Shown here: positions 7,465-16,818 of the stretch, piece after piece | Layout of the letters: every line of letters starts with the position of its first letter | Position numbering within the stretch: position 1 is the first letter of the stretch | DNA from: an uncultured Lentisphaerota bacterium | GTDB taxonomy: Bacteria; Verrucomicrobiota; Kiritimatiellia; CAIQIC01 | DNA length: 64,000 nucleotides | NCBI GenBank assembly: GCA_903896925.1 | Contig: CAITZM010000080.1 | Location: forward strand, 1-64,000 | Direction: 5' to 3' | Position numbers and translations under genes: made by a program | The notes under the pieces: model-generated | What the model saw: the letters and a program-made list of their open reading frames with translations, nothing else | What the model was told of the DNA's origin: nothing | Databases searched by the model: none

Positions 7465-9372
7465 ATGAATATGCATCGATCGTTCTTCCGCAGCTTCCCG
7501 ATGTGGGGGCTTCTCATGACGTCCTGGTCTCTGTACGCCGCTGGAGCGGAGGAATTTCCGGTGGCGCCCTATGTGGATCCGCGGCAGTTGGACTGCCCGT
7601 GGCCGAAGATGAGCCACTACCTCCAGCCGTGGCGCGGCTACCTGGAGACGCGCAGCGGCGATGATTTTCTGCGCGGCCTCGGCGTGAACCTGCAGATCCC
7701 CGGCGGCACCGAGGAACCCGCCATCCGCCTGCTGGCGGAGTCCGGCCTGCGCACCTTCCGCATCGAGGTCGGCTGGGGCGAGATGAACTGGGACGAGACG
7801 CAGCTGAACAACGAGGCCCAGCTGCGCCGCCGCCTCGCACTCTGCACACGCTACGGCATCCGCCCGACCATCCTGATCAATGCCCACCAGGGCGTGCCGT
7901 GCCCGATGCGCGGCTTCCAGCGCCGCCTCGTCGCCGCCGCACCCGCGGGCAGCACCACCGTCACGCTCGACAGCGTCGCCGACCTCGTCCCCGGCCGCTC
8001 CGGGCTGAGCCAGCTGACGACCTACTGGGCCGCCGAGGCGCTCGTCACGGCCGTGGATGCCGCCACCGGCGTGGTCACGCTGAGCAAGCCGCTGCCCAAG
8101 GCGCTGCCGGCGGGGCCGGTGCCGATGGCGACGTTGAAGTACGCGCCGCTGCATCCGGTCGGCACGCCGGAATTCGACACGAGCGCCGCCGGCTGCGTCC
8201 GGCATACGCTGTACGTATGCGGCCTCGTCCGCGCCGCCGGCGTGAAGGAGTTCGACATCGAAATCTGGAACGAGATGGGCTTCGGCACCCATTTCCTCAA
8301 CATCAACGATTATTACGACAAGGCCGCGCCGAAGATCCCCGGCCGGCAGGCCGACCACCTCAACCGCGGCGGACGCTGCTGGGAACTGGCGCGGCGGATC
8401 GTCGCCGCCGTGAAGCAGGACTTCCCGGAGACGCGCTGCATCTGGGGCTTCTCCAACACGACGTTCTTCCATTGCCAGGTGACCAACCTCCCGCCGGGCA
8501 CGGAGGGCCAGAGCTACCACCCATACGGCACCGGCATGCGCGAGATCGATGGCCACCCCGCCCGCCCCGACCAGCCGTCCATCGAGGGCTTCGTGCCGCG
8601 CTATGCTCTCCGCATGCCCGAAGGCTGGGCCGGCACGTTCGTCCAGACCGAATCGCTGATCCGTCTGCTCAACCCCGCCACCCGGCTGGCGAAAATGCCG
8701 GCGGGCGTGACGAACTTCCACCACTACATGACCGAGCACGGCGTGCTGCCGCCGGAATGCGGCGCGAACGACGACGCCGGCGCCTGGCGGCTCAAGACGC
8801 TCTGCGCCACGCGCAGCTTCTGCTTCTGGCTGAACAAGGGCGTGGATGCGCTCCACTACTTCTGCGCCTACCAGGACAAGGCCACGGACTTCGGCTTGCT
8901 GCCGACCGATCTCAAGACGTTGCCGGCCGACGCCAAATTCGACGATGTCGCCACACCGCCGATGCGCGCGCTCCGCAACCTCACCCGGGCCTTCGCCGGC
9001 AGCGTACCGTTTGAGCACACGAAACCGCTCGCCGTCGAGGTCACCGCGCTCGGCGCACAGACGAAGATCTTCGAGGGCGACGCCACACATCCGCCGCTCT
9101 GGGCGCGCGACGTGCTCGCCGTGCTGCCGTTCCAAGTCCACGACTACAAGCATGTCGTCGCCGTCTATGTGATGACGCGCGACGCGATGCAGGAGTTTTC
9201 GCCGGCTCCGTTCCGCCTGAAGATTTCCGGCGCGTGTGGCGAATGCGTCACCGGTTACGACCCGCTGGAAGACCGCGCCGTGCCGCTCGAGGTGCGCCGC
9301 GTCGCGGACGGCGTCGTTGAGGTGACGCTGCCCGTCGCCGACCATCCGCGCCTGCTCACGCTGGCACCGTGA
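7465..9372 (+). CDS. Exported clan GH-A glycoside hydrolase
   Basis: Exported 635-aa protein with a (beta/alpha)8-barrel glycosidase pattern. After the signal peptide (about 1-27) come barrel strands such as TFRIEVGWGEMNW, the Asn-Glu pair EIWNEMGFG (Glu270, likely acid/base), and HHYMTEHGV (Glu424, likely nucleophile). That is the spacing of GH39- and GH5-like retaining enzymes. A small beta insert (about 155-225) and a C-terminal beta-sandwich (about 530-635) flank the barrel. The family cannot be set by eye. The ATG at 7465 has GGAG ten nt upstream; a second ATG two codons later is equally usable. It is co-directional with the esterase. Confidence 0.65.
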   Translation: MNMHRSFFRSFPMWGLLMTSWSLYAAGAEEFPVAPYVDPRQLDCPWPKMSHYLQPWRGYLETRSGDDFLRGLGVNLQIPGGTEEPAIRLLAESGLRTFRIEVGWGEMNWDETQLNNEAQLRRRLALCTRYGIRPTILINAHQGVPCPMRGFQRRLVAAAPAGSTTVTLDSVADLVPGRSGLSQLTTYWAAEALVTAVDAATGVVTLSKPLPKALPAGPVPMATLKYAPLHPVGTPEFDTSAAGCVRHTLYVCGLVRAAGVKEFDIEIWNEMGFGTHFLNINDYYDKAAPKIPGRQADHLNRGGRCWELARRIVAAVKQDFPETRCIWGFSNTTFFHCQVTNLPPGTEGQSYHPYGTGMREIDGHPARPDQPSIEGFVPRYALRMPEGWAGTFVQTESLIRLLNPATRLAKMPAGVTNFHHYMTEHGVLPPECGANDDAGAWRLKTLCATRSFCFWLNKGVDALHYFCAYQDKATDFGLLPTDLKTLPADAKFDDVATPPMRALRNLTRAFAGSVPFEHTKPLAVEVTALGAQTKIFEGDATHPPLWARDVLAVLPFQVHDYKHVVAVYVMTRDAMQEFSPAPFRLKISGACGECVTGYDPLEDRAVPLEVRRVADGVVEVTLPVADHPRLLTLAP

Positions 9373-9600
9373 GCGGAGATGTTTCCGCAACTTGATAATG
9401 CGTCAAGAATGGGAGCGGCCTGAAACCGCATGACGTGAGTACCCGTCTATACCCACCCTGTGCTCATCGCCAAACAGGGAGGTTGGCCGCGGTTTGGCAG
9501 ACTAGCTGGGAGGGGCGGTGTCCTCACCGCCCCGCATAGTGCGGCCGTCGTTCCATGACCGCAGACCCGTGTGCAGCACCCACGCCCGACGGCTCATCTG

Positions 9601-9625
9601 CAGCGGCAGGAATGCCGCCGCTCCC
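9601..9625. repeat. GC-rich dispersed palindrome
   Basis: The GCGGCAGGAATGCCGCCGCT core is nearly the same sequence as the palindromes at 53450-53473 and 53545-53568, and the flank GCCAGAAC also recurs in inverse at 53536. It is therefore a dispersed REP-like element. Confidence 0.55.
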
Positions 9626-9689
9626 AGTTAGCCAGAACCTCCTGTCAAAATTCGGTTCTTTGGAACCTTGAAATAGCACTCGATTAAAT

Positions 9690-9738
9690 TGTCCAAGGCT
9701 TGGGGGAGTCACCCGTTTTGGTCTCCATGCTTTGGAAA
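9690..9738. promoter_or_regulatory. Orphan pair of TTTCCAA-N3-TTGGAAA operators
   Basis: Site 1 (9690-9706) reads TGTCCAA-GGC-TTGGGGG. Site 2 (9722-9738) reads TCTCCAT-GCT-TTGGAAA. The start-to-start spacing of 32 bp equals that of the pairs upstream of the glycosidase operons. No gene begins nearby on either strand, so this pair probably belonged to a deleted unit. Confidence 0.5.
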
Positions 9739-9793
9739 TCACAGAGACGTCCTCCGCTACGGAGGACTGCGCCCATTGCGTGCGGCATGCGAG

Positions 9794-9818
9794 AAAAGGG
9801 CGCAGCAAGTCTGCGCCC
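9794..9818 (-). terminator. Intrinsic terminator of the deacetylase-BNR-oxidoreductase-cupin operon
   Basis: On the minus strand, GGGCGCAG, a 5-nt loop and CTGCGCCC (9818-9798) are followed by TTTTCTC. It lies 9 nt past the cupin stop codon. Confidence 0.7.
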
Positions 9819-9826
9819 CTACAAAA

Positions 9827-10288
9827 TCATGTCTTATCGGCAACAACGGGCACCATCTGGCGCTTGCCGGTGTTATAGACGATCAGGGAGAGGCACGGGC
9901 TTTCGTGGGTGCACGCGTGATGCGGCACATTCTGAGGGATGCGGATGCTGTCGCCGGCTTTCAGTTTGTCCCAGCGCTTGCCGGTCTGGTGCTCACACAC
10001 GCCGGCGAGCACATGCAACACTTCCGCCGAATTCGGATGGATGTGCACCGGATTGCTCTGCTGCGGTTCCACATAAACGATGCCGATGGTCAACTCCGAC
10101 TGCGGATCGACGTCGGCGTTCATCACCCAGCGGATCCAGCCCCAGGGAAATTTCACGGCGGGTATCTTCTCGTACGGTGTGAGGTCGAACTTCAGCGGGT
10201 CGGCGGCGCGGGCCGCCCCGGCGCCAGCGAGCAGGGCGGCGAGCGCGCCGGTGGCGAGGAAGTTGCGGCGGGAGGTCTGTCGGTTCAT
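9827..10288 (-). CDS. Tat-exported cupin-domain protein
   Basis: 153-aa single-domain cupin with a twin-arginine signal (SRRNFLATGALAA, residues 6-18) ending near ARAAD. The metal-binding motif VHIHPNSAEVLHVLAG and the second conserved block IPQNVPHH are present, so a metal-binding beta-barrel is likely. Such cupins often bind or isomerise sugars or uronates, but no substrate can be inferred. The ATG overlaps the stop of the oxidoreductase gene (ATGA) and has AGGAG upstream, so it is translationally coupled as the last gene of the operon. Tat export suggests that it folds with its cofactor in the cytoplasm. Confidence 0.78.
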   Translation of the reverse strand: MNRQTSRRNFLATGALAALLAGAGAARAADPLKFDLTPYEKIPAVKFPWGWIRWVMNADVDPQSELTIGIVYVEPQQSNPVHIHPNSAEVLHVLAGVCEHQTGKRWDKLKAGDSIRIPQNVPHHACTHESPCLSLIVYNTGKRQMVPVVADKT

Positions 10289-12261
10289 GGTAGCTCCTGT
10301 TTGTTTCTTGGTTTCAGATCGAGCGGTGGCTGTTCGGTGTGCGGTCCGCCCACGCCGCTGCGCATGAGCTGCCGGAGTTCTTCAAGATGTTCTTGAAAGA
10401 CGCCGCGCGGGGTCGTGGCGTGCTGCCTGCACAGCGTGGCCGCCATGCCCAGCACCTCGCCCATCATGCCGGTGGTGCGCTGCACTCGCACGGTGCCCAA
10501 GGCGACATGCGTCACACTGATGTTGCGCCCGGCCATCATGAGGTTGGAAATATTCCGGGAGTACAGGCACCGGAACGGGATGGGATAGGGTTTGATGTTC
10601 AGCTGTCGGGCTTCCGACTGAAAGGCTTCGCACGCACAGGCAGGCGTCTTGGGATAGTGCAGATCGATGGTCCATGTCGTGGTGACGCAGGCATCGGGGA
10701 AAGCGCGCTGCTCCACAATGTCCTGTTGCTTGAGTACAACATCGCCCAGGAGCCGCCGCGACTCGCGCTTGCCACCGATATAGGCGACCCACCCCAGCCG
10801 CTGCCGGGCGAAATCCTGTTTGAAGCGTTCGTGGTTTTTGAGCACGGCCCAGTTGCCGTAAACCACGCGCAGGGCATGGTCGCGGACCTGTTCGCATTCT
10901 GTGACCTGATCGCGCGTCGCACCGGTTTCCCAGTCCCAGTCGCCGCGGCTGGCCTTGATGCAGGTCTTGTCGTTGAACGGTATCGCCCACGGGCACTCGG
11001 GGAACGCGGAGTCTTCCGCCTCCTTGACTGCGTACCATTGCACGGAGGTCCCCATCACCAGCTTATCGCCCGCGTCGGGCGCCAGCTCTTCCTGCGTCTC
11101 GCTTTTTGCCTCCCGGCCGTCGCGGAAATCGGCCCTAGCCAGAAAGCCAAGACTGCCATCACCGGTACAATCGGCAAAGAGCCGGGCTTTGAATTTCAGC
11201 CGGTCACCGGTCCGGATGTTTTGCGCGATGACTGCCGCGATACGGGTCCCGTCCATCTCGGCCTCATTGACATGCCAGCCGAGGAAGAGGCTGATGTTTT
11301 GCTCGGCGCGCACAACGTCCAGCTTCTGCTGGTCCTCATAGTTCGAGGGCGGTCCGGCATTGTGAACCTTCTTTTCGGGATGTTCCTTGATGACGGCCAG
11401 TATCTGCTGGCTGCGCGGAGCAGTAGGTTCCCGCTTGGCCTCCCACAGGTTCCAGTGCCCGATCGGCCCGAGTTCGTCGACCACGTCGCCGAGCCGCGGA
11501 TAGGGCTGCTGGTGGATCAGGCCCGAAAGTCCGACGCGCACCTCGGAACTGTTGTTGCCGCCCAATATGGGGCGGTCCTGGATCAAGGCGACCTTGCAGC
11601 CCAGCCGCGCAGCGCTGACCGCCGCACAGCAACCGGCCATGCCACCGCCGACCACCACGAGGTCGTAGGACCCGGCCTCCGGCGGCTTGTCCGGTTGGCC
11701 GAGCAACGTTCTGCGGAACGTTTGCAGCGCGGGACCGTTGCCCGGCGGGGTGAGCTGGTGGTTGGTGCTGAACAGGATCGCATCGCAGCGTCCGGCAAAC
11801 CCCGTGAGATCATGCAACGCCAGCGTGACGCTCTTCTTTTGGACCTGAACCGTCCCTCCATCCTGCCAGTGCCACGCGGCGCCTTCTGTGCCGAAGGTCG
11901 TCCCGAGAGCCGCGCCATCGACCAGCACCTGAAACTCGCCGGGCGTCCCCACCGCTTTCATCGCCGCCGGTGTATCAGGTTGCTTCCACGGCGCCACCCA
12001 ATCCCGCGTGCGGACCCAGACCCGGTACGAACCGGGCTCCGGGAAGGCGATCGTCGTAGCGGCGTCGGCCACCGGCTGGCCCAAACCGTGGGCGAGCAAG
12101 AAGGGCGAGCCCATCTGATCCATGGACTGCTGATCGAGCACCCAGCCACCTGGCTGCGTAAAATTTTCGGCCTCGACCAACACCTCACGGCCTGCTGCCG
12201 CCGGGACCGCGCCGGCCAAAGCGACGGCCAGTCCGAGTGCTGTTTTCATAGGCGTCCTCAT
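10285..12261 (-). CDS. Exported FAD-dependent oxidoreductase (FAD_oxidored type)
   Basis: 658-aa exported flavoprotein. A signal peptide (about 1-23) is followed by a beta-sandwich, possibly carbohydrate-binding domain (about 25-165, opening VEAENFTQPGGW). The flavin domain begins with the dinucleotide-binding motif VVVGGGMAGCCAA (about 203-216), followed by RPILGGNNSSEVR. This type is common beside PVC polysaccharide genes and is thought to oxidise sugars or organic acids; its substrate is unknown. ATG 12261 shares one base with the upstream stop (TGATG). A GTG one codon earlier and an ATG at 12249 are alternatives. The stop overlaps the cupin start by four nt. Confidence 0.78.
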   Translation of the reverse strand: MRTPMKTALGLAVALAGAVPAAAGREVLVEAENFTQPGGWVLDQQSMDQMGSPFLLAHGLGQPVADAATTIAFPEPGSYRVWVRTRDWVAPWKQPDTPAAMKAVGTPGEFQVLVDGAALGTTFGTEGAAWHWQDGGTVQVQKKSVTLALHDLTGFAGRCDAILFSTNHQLTPPGNGPALQTFRRTLLGQPDKPPEAGSYDLVVVGGGMAGCCAAVSAARLGCKVALIQDRPILGGNNSSEVRVGLSGLIHQQPYPRLGDVVDELGPIGHWNLWEAKREPTAPRSQQILAVIKEHPEKKVHNAGPPSNYEDQQKLDVVRAEQNISLFLGWHVNEAEMDGTRIAAVIAQNIRTGDRLKFKARLFADCTGDGSLGFLARADFRDGREAKSETQEELAPDAGDKLVMGTSVQWYAVKEAEDSAFPECPWAIPFNDKTCIKASRGDWDWETGATRDQVTECEQVRDHALRVVYGNWAVLKNHERFKQDFARQRLGWVAYIGGKRESRRLLGDVVLKQQDIVEQRAFPDACVTTTWTIDLHYPKTPACACEAFQSEARQLNIKPYPIPFRCLYSRNISNLMMAGRNISVTHVALGTVRVQRTTGMMGEVLGMAATLCRQHATTPRGVFQEHLEELRQLMRSGVGGPHTEQPPLDLKPRNKQELP

Positions 12262-14138
12262 CACGGCGCCGCCTTCCGGGCATAGTGCACACGAGCCAGC
12301 CGCAACTGGTCCTCCCGCCGGCCCGTCTGGGGATCAAGCCGGTGTTGGACGCCGAACCCGACCAGCAGTTCGCCCGGTCCAAGACTGGCGACGGCGGTGT
12401 ATCCGGAATACGGCGTGGCGTCCACGCAGGTTGGGTCGGTCCACGTTTGCCCGCCATCGGTGCTGAAGACCAGCATGGCGCCGGGACGGCCGTAGCTCAT
12501 CGCGACCACGCCATCAGGCAGCACGGCGAGGCTCGGAAAGGCGCCCTGCACGCCGGTGCGCACCGGCTCCGACCAGGTGCGCCCTTCGTTGCGACTGCGG
12601 CTCCACATGATCGGATTGTCCTGGCAGTTGACGTCCGAGGCGTTGCCCGTGCGCAACACGGCCAGCCAATCGCCCTGTGGCAGCCGCCGCATCGAGCCCT
12701 CGTTGTAGCCCTCGCTGCCGAGCTGCGCGTAGCCCAGCGTGCTGAGATAGCGCCAGGTCTGGCCTCCGTCGCCGGACTCGCAGACATAGCTGCGCGAGTA
12801 AGGCCGGCCGCGGCCGTAGGGGCAGAGCGCGATGTCGCTCTTGAACCAACCCGCCATCAAGGCCACCAGCGAGCCATCCGTCCGCTCGATGATCGAGCGC
12901 ATGAACAGCGGGCCGGGGTGCGGGCCGTGCCCCTGCGCCGCCTTCGCCTCCGGCACGTGAAACTCCGCCTGGGACCTGACGAAGTACCGCCCGCCATCAG
13001 CGGAGAAAAAGCGCGCAGTCTGATAGCACCCTTCGCGGCCCTCCAGCGGCAGGCACCGGTACTCGAGGCCGATCGCGTCGCCGTTCTTGAGTTGCGTGCC
13101 ACCTACGCCAAAGCCGCCCGTCGGGCCCTGCCACTGCCGGCCGCCGTCGGTGGACAGCTTGCCGGCACACAAAACCGCGCCGTCACGCAGCGGGAGGAAT
13201 TGTTCGAAGTGGGTGCCGGAGCTGAACACCACCGAGGGCTCCACGGTCACGCTGAACTGGTCGCGCGGCCCGGTCACCTTGATGGCAAAGTTGCGATAGT
13301 CGAGCACACGGTTGGCCGTGCCGACGGCATGGAGCACCAGATGATGCACGCCCGCCGGCCAACCCAGGGTGGATAGTTCCAAGGCGATGGTTCCCGTCGC
13401 AGGATCGCCATCGGCTGAGCTGTTGTCCGTGATGACGTCAGCCTGCGGCATGGCGAGAAGAGATTTTTTTCGCACCGCATCAAAGCGGAAGCCCGGCAGG
13501 GTGTCCGCCGCCGCGATGTAGTAAGGATTGGTGAGCTGTACACCTTTGACTGCGGCGTTGCGCAAGGTCACACGCACAGCCACCTTCTGGCCCGGCACCA
13601 CCTCGGCCGGTTCTGCTGCGAAGGCGGTGATATCCCGGCTCTCCCCGTCCGCCACTTCGCCCAGATCCTCGATGCTGACCTGTTCGCCATGGACCACGAC
13701 CGCAAACTCGCGCCGCGCGGCCGCGAACGGGCCGGGCGCGGGGCGGTTGCTGGCGAAGAACGCAAAGACCTGCCGGCCCTGCCGCCACCCGCGCGTGTTC
13801 ACCTCAAGTGCCAAGGCGCCTTCGCCCGGAGCGCGATCGCGCGGGCCATTGTCCTTGAGATACTGTTGCCCGTCGGCGACGACATAGGCCAGGCCGCCGG
13901 TGAGGCGCGTGAAGCCCGGAGGGACTTCTTGCGGCTGCACTTCGCCGGCGGTGCGCAGCAGGAAGCTGCCCAGCTTGGTACCGGCGGCCACGGCCTGCGC
14001 GTGGATCGTGAACGTCTCACCCAGCCGCAACTCCAGCGGTTCGATGCGAAAGTCCCCCAGCCGGATGCGCGGCGCCGGCTCACCCGCCGCCCATTGAACG
14101 GCCACCAAGGCAGCCAGCCAACACCCAGACCAGTTCAT
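12261..14138 (-). CDS. Exported BNR/sialidase-like beta-propeller protein
   Basis: 625-aa exported protein. After a signal peptide (about 1-19) come two Ig/Cadherin-like beta segments (about 20-290). A six-bladed propeller domain with several Asp-box (BNR) repeats follows: STDGGRQW, SGDGGQTW, SRNEGRTW and STDGGQTW. Asp boxes occur in sialidases and in many non-sialidase propellers. I see no FRIP arginine motif of GH33 before the first Asp box, so sialidase activity is not supported. It sits between a polysaccharide-deacetylase-like gene and a flavoprotein gene, which suggests a role in cleaving or binding an acidic sugar chain. It ends in a TGATG junction with the next gene. Confidence 0.7.
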   Translation of the reverse strand: MNWSGCWLAALVAVQWAAGEPAPRIRLGDFRIEPLELRLGETFTIHAQAVAAGTKLGSFLLRTAGEVQPQEVPPGFTRLTGGLAYVVADGQQYLKDNGPRDRAPGEGALALEVNTRGWRQGRQVFAFFASNRPAPGPFAAARREFAVVVHGEQVSIEDLGEVADGESRDITAFAAEPAEVVPGQKVAVRVTLRNAAVKGVQLTNPYYIAAADTLPGFRFDAVRKKSLLAMPQADVITDNSSADGDPATGTIALELSTLGWPAGVHHLVLHAVGTANRVLDYRNFAIKVTGPRDQFSVTVEPSVVFSSGTHFEQFLPLRDGAVLCAGKLSTDGGRQWQGPTGGFGVGGTQLKNGDAIGLEYRCLPLEGREGCYQTARFFSADGGRYFVRSQAEFHVPEAKAAQGHGPHPGPLFMRSIIERTDGSLVALMAGWFKSDIALCPYGRGRPYSRSYVCESGDGGQTWRYLSTLGYAQLGSEGYNEGSMRRLPQGDWLAVLRTGNASDVNCQDNPIMWSRSRNEGRTWSEPVRTGVQGAFPSLAVLPDGVVAMSYGRPGAMLVFSTDGGQTWTDPTCVDATPYSGYTAVASLGPGELLVGFGVQHRLDPQTGRREDQLRLARVHYARKAAP

Positions 14139-14196
14139 CGGGCCACCCTGCTTAATCCCCGGTCACAACGGGGGGCAGACCATGCGGTGTTTCTTT

Positions 14197-14979
14197 TCAT
14201 TTCTTCGCAGGGGCAAGGCTGTTCATATATTCCGTCGGCGTCATGAAGACACAGTTTTTCGCGCGGAGGAATTCGACGATCTGGATGAAGCCGTTCCAGC
14301 GCTCGTCGGTGTGCCAGTTCGGCGGGTGGCCTTGGAGGACGAGGAACGGCTGCTGCGCAGCGTTGCGCTCGTAGAAGGCTTTGAACCTGGCGAAGTCCGG
14401 CACGAAGGTTGGATTCTCCAGCGCCATCACGCGCTCGAGGCTCAAGCGGCTGAAATGTTTCGGCGGCTTGGGGCCATAGAGCCAGATCTTGATTTCGGGG
14501 ACCGCGTCGAGCGCGCGGTCGGTCGCGTCGGTGGTGCCGCTCCAGTGCGGGCCGAAGGCGGTCAGCGGGAAACCGAGCTTCTCCTTGGCGAGCCGCTCGC
14601 ACTTTTCGAACACCGCCTGCTGCTCCGCCGCGGTGCCCTGTTCGAATTCGCCGGTCTTGTCCTCGTTCTTCCGCGTGTAGTAGCCGTGCAGCCAGAACTC
14701 GATGCGGCCTTTTTTCTGCTGCGCCTTGATCCAGTCGAAGTACGCGGGGTTGTCCTGTTCCAGCGAGGAGCAGATGATGCCGAACGACGCCCTCAGCTGG
14801 TTCGACTCGATATAATCCACCACCCGCTGCCAGTTCCGATGGATGGCCCCGTTCTTCACTTGCTGCACGTCGTCGAGCTTGAGGATGATCACCTGCGGCC
14901 GGGCTATTTCGACGGCGCCTGCGCCGCATGCGGCGAGGGCCCAGCCGGCCAAGATCAACGTGCACAGGCCTGTTTTCAT
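14197..14979 (-). CDS. Secreted polysaccharide-deacetylase-like protein
   Basis: 260-aa exported protein with a NodB-like (beta/alpha) barrel. Features are VIILKLDDVQQ near the N-terminus (Asp pair of motif 1), EFWLHGYYT in place of the usual HxxxH metal motif, FGPHWSGT, and a C-terminal LQGHPPNW. With only part of the metal triad obvious, it may be a deacetylase or a related non-metal variant. ATG 14979 begins a signal peptide ending at AVEIA; the open frame extends 12 codons further up without one. It is the first gene of the minus-strand operon that continues 58 nt later with the BNR protein. Confidence 0.65.
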   Translation of the reverse strand: MKTGLCTLILAGWALAACGAGAVEIARPQVIILKLDDVQQVKNGAIHRNWQRVVDYIESNQLRASFGIICSSLEQDNPAYFDWIKAQQKKGRIEFWLHGYYTRKNEDKTGEFEQGTAAEQQAVFEKCERLAKEKLGFPLTAFGPHWSGTTDATDRALDAVPEIKIWLYGPKPPKHFSRLSLERVMALENPTFVPDFARFKAFYERNAAQQPFLVLQGHPPNWHTDERWNGFIQIVEFLRAKNCVFMTPTEYMNSLAPAKK

Positions 14980-15087
14980 CGTCCTATTGCTCCGCTCACT
15001 ACTTGTTCTGTTCACCTGAACGCGAGCAAATCTTCATGCCGGGCCGGGCCAAACGCAAGCGCTTAAAACCAGGGCCACAGGCGCGGC

Positions 15088-16818
15088 CTACGGGGCGAGT
15101 TTCGTCACCGTCACGCTCTGGAGGTAATACTTGTTGAATTGGTTCCCGTCGGAGTTGAGCGAGAAGTTGAAACCCCAATAGTTGACGAATTGCGCGTCGT
15201 AGATTTTCCAGGTCACCGTGTGCCACTGCCGGTTGTCCGGCACCGTGTACCAACCGCTGTTCTTGAAGCCGTTGGTGGATTCATAAACGAGCTTGAACCC
15301 CGCATTATCGTTGGCGGGATTGCGGCGGACCACGGCGGTGATCTCAATGGGCGTCGTCGTGTAAGACAGGAAGCCGGGATCCACGATGAACATATTGCCG
15401 CCCGGGACATTGCCCGCCCGTGCCGAACCGCCATAGGCCACGACCGCGGCGGCCACCGCCGCGCCCGCCAACGTGTGCAGCCCGTGTTCCTCATTCGTCG
15501 CGCCCAGGGCGATGGAAACAGATTTCGCATGGGTGTAATCGCCGCCCCATGGGAGGGGCTGGCCCTGGTTGGCCCGCGCCCGGGCCACCAAGTCCTCCGG
15601 CACACCCAGAATCAAAACCGGGGAGCCGGTCAGTTCATAGGTGCCCGTGGCCGTCACGGTGCCCGTCAGCGGATCCACGACCTGCACCGTCTGTCCAAAC
15701 ACGATGTGGTCGGGGTTGCCCTGCGGCGCCCATGCGACCAAGACGGTGCCTTGGGTACCCTGGAAAACAAAACCGTAGTCCCGATCCTTGAGCAGGACCC
15801 AGCCCAGGCAGGTGGGCTGCTGGCCCAGATATCGGATCATTTGGGCCAGGGCGGTGTAGGCCGGGCGTGGAGTGCCGTTGCGTTCGAGCAGGCCCATCGG
15901 ACCGCTGTCGCCATCCATCCCTTCGAACCATTGGATGCACGCGACGCCTTGGGCGATGCCCATGCTGTAGGCTTTGACCAAGGCCTGGGCCTGATGCGCC
16001 GCGCCTTTGCTGGCATCGGAGCCCAACTCAGTAAAGATGATCGGCACGTTCACCTTGGCCGGATTCCGGGCTGCCAGCATCTTCCGGATGGTAGGAACAA
16101 TGCGCATGAAAACAGGTTCCGTCCCGGCCTCGTCCGCGATGCCATTGAGCACTTCGTAGGGATGCAGGGTGAGGTAGTCGAAATGGTCCTTGGCACCCGC
16201 CTCGATCACCTGCTCCAGATAGTTCACATGCACGGATTTGGCGGCCAGGCCCACCCGGCAACTGGGATCGGCCGCCTTGGCGGCATCATAGGCGCTGACC
16301 GCGATCTTCGCGTAATCCGCGGCCGTCTGATCACGGCCCGTCCCGTTGGGCGGTTCGTTCCAGACCTCCCAGTATTTGATCCGGCCCCTGGAGTGTTTCA
16401 CAACCGCCGTAACATAGGCAGACCAGGCGGGAAGATTGTTGACGGGCAAAGTACCGGGGCGGTCCTTGGTGTTCCACTTGACACCGCCATAGAGGAGCCC
16501 GCCGAACGTCATGTGCTGCCCGGCCAGATAGTTCATCTGGCTGTCCAAAGCCGCCCAGGCCCATTGCCCCTCCTCGGGTTCGACCGCCGACCAACCCGTG
16601 TTGCACGTACGGTAACTGTGGAGGCCAATGGCCGCCATCTGGGGCAGCCATCGGGCGTTATCCGCCGCCGAGCGATTGTTGATGTGACAGCTACCGATGC
16701 CGAACGGACTCCAAGCTGCGTCACCTGCCTGGTCTAGCATGTCCGCAGCAGACGCGGCAAAGGGTGCGACTGCCATGGCGCACAGCCCGGACCACAAAAA
16801 CAGGTGCATTTTTTTCAC
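15088..16818 (-). CDS. Exported clan GH-A glycoside hydrolase (GH39-like) with C-terminal beta domain
   Basis: 576-aa exported glycosidase. A signal peptide (about 1-25) precedes a (beta/alpha)8 barrel with EVWNEPPN (Glu155, acid/base) and IIFTELGSD (Glu264, nucleophile), the order and spacing of retaining clan-A enzymes such as GH39 or GH5-like xylosidases. After about residue 330 come beta-rich segments, ending in a jelly-roll-like part (about 440-576) that may bind carbohydrate. I chose the GTG at 16818 because GGATGGGG lies about eight nt upstream; ATG 16809 is the alternative. Upstream codons to 17001 are open but lack a signal peptide. It is divergent from the GH97 gene. Confidence 0.7.
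   Translation of the reverse strand: MKKMHLFLWSGLCAMAVAPFAASAADMLDQAGDAAWSPFGIGSCHINNRSAADNARWLPQMAAIGLHSYRTCNTGWSAVEPEEGQWAWAALDSQMNYLAGQHMTFGGLLYGGVKWNTKDRPGTLPVNNLPAWSAYVTAVVKHSRGRIKYWEVWNEPPNGTGRDQTAADYAKIAVSAYDAAKAADPSCRVGLAAKSVHVNYLEQVIEAGAKDHFDYLTLHPYEVLNGIADEAGTEPVFMRIVPTIRKMLAARNPAKVNVPIIFTELGSDASKGAAHQAQALVKAYSMGIAQGVACIQWFEGMDGDSGPMGLLERNGTPRPAYTALAQMIRYLGQQPTCLGWVLLKDRDYGFVFQGTQGTVLVAWAPQGNPDHIVFGQTVQVVDPLTGTVTATGTYELTGSPVLILGVPEDLVARARANQGQPLPWGGDYTHAKSVSIALGATNEEHGLHTLAGAAVAAAVVAYGGSARAGNVPGGNMFIVDPGFLSYTTTPIEITAVVRRNPANDNAGFKLVYESTNGFKNSGWYTVPDNRQWHTVTWKIYDAQFVNYWGFNFSLNSDGNQFNKYYLQSVTVTKLAP

Larger units (their letters stand above)
9373..9826. other. Gene-free interval between convergent genes
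   Basis: 454 nt without a credible ORF. It holds a perfect 9-bp hairpin (GGGGCGGTG/CACCGCCCC, 9512-9533) without a T-run, a GC-rich imperfect hairpin at 9601-9625 related to the 53450/53545 repeats, a 6-bp inverted repeat at 9751-9765, a TTTCCAA-type operator pair (9690-9738) and the cupin terminator. It looks like the scar of a lost transcription unit whose control region survived. Confidence 0.6.

Noticed and set aside
12261..14138. BNR protein as a GH33 sialidase
   Set aside because: Asp boxes are present, but the FRIP arginine motif was not found and the remaining catalytic residues could not be placed.
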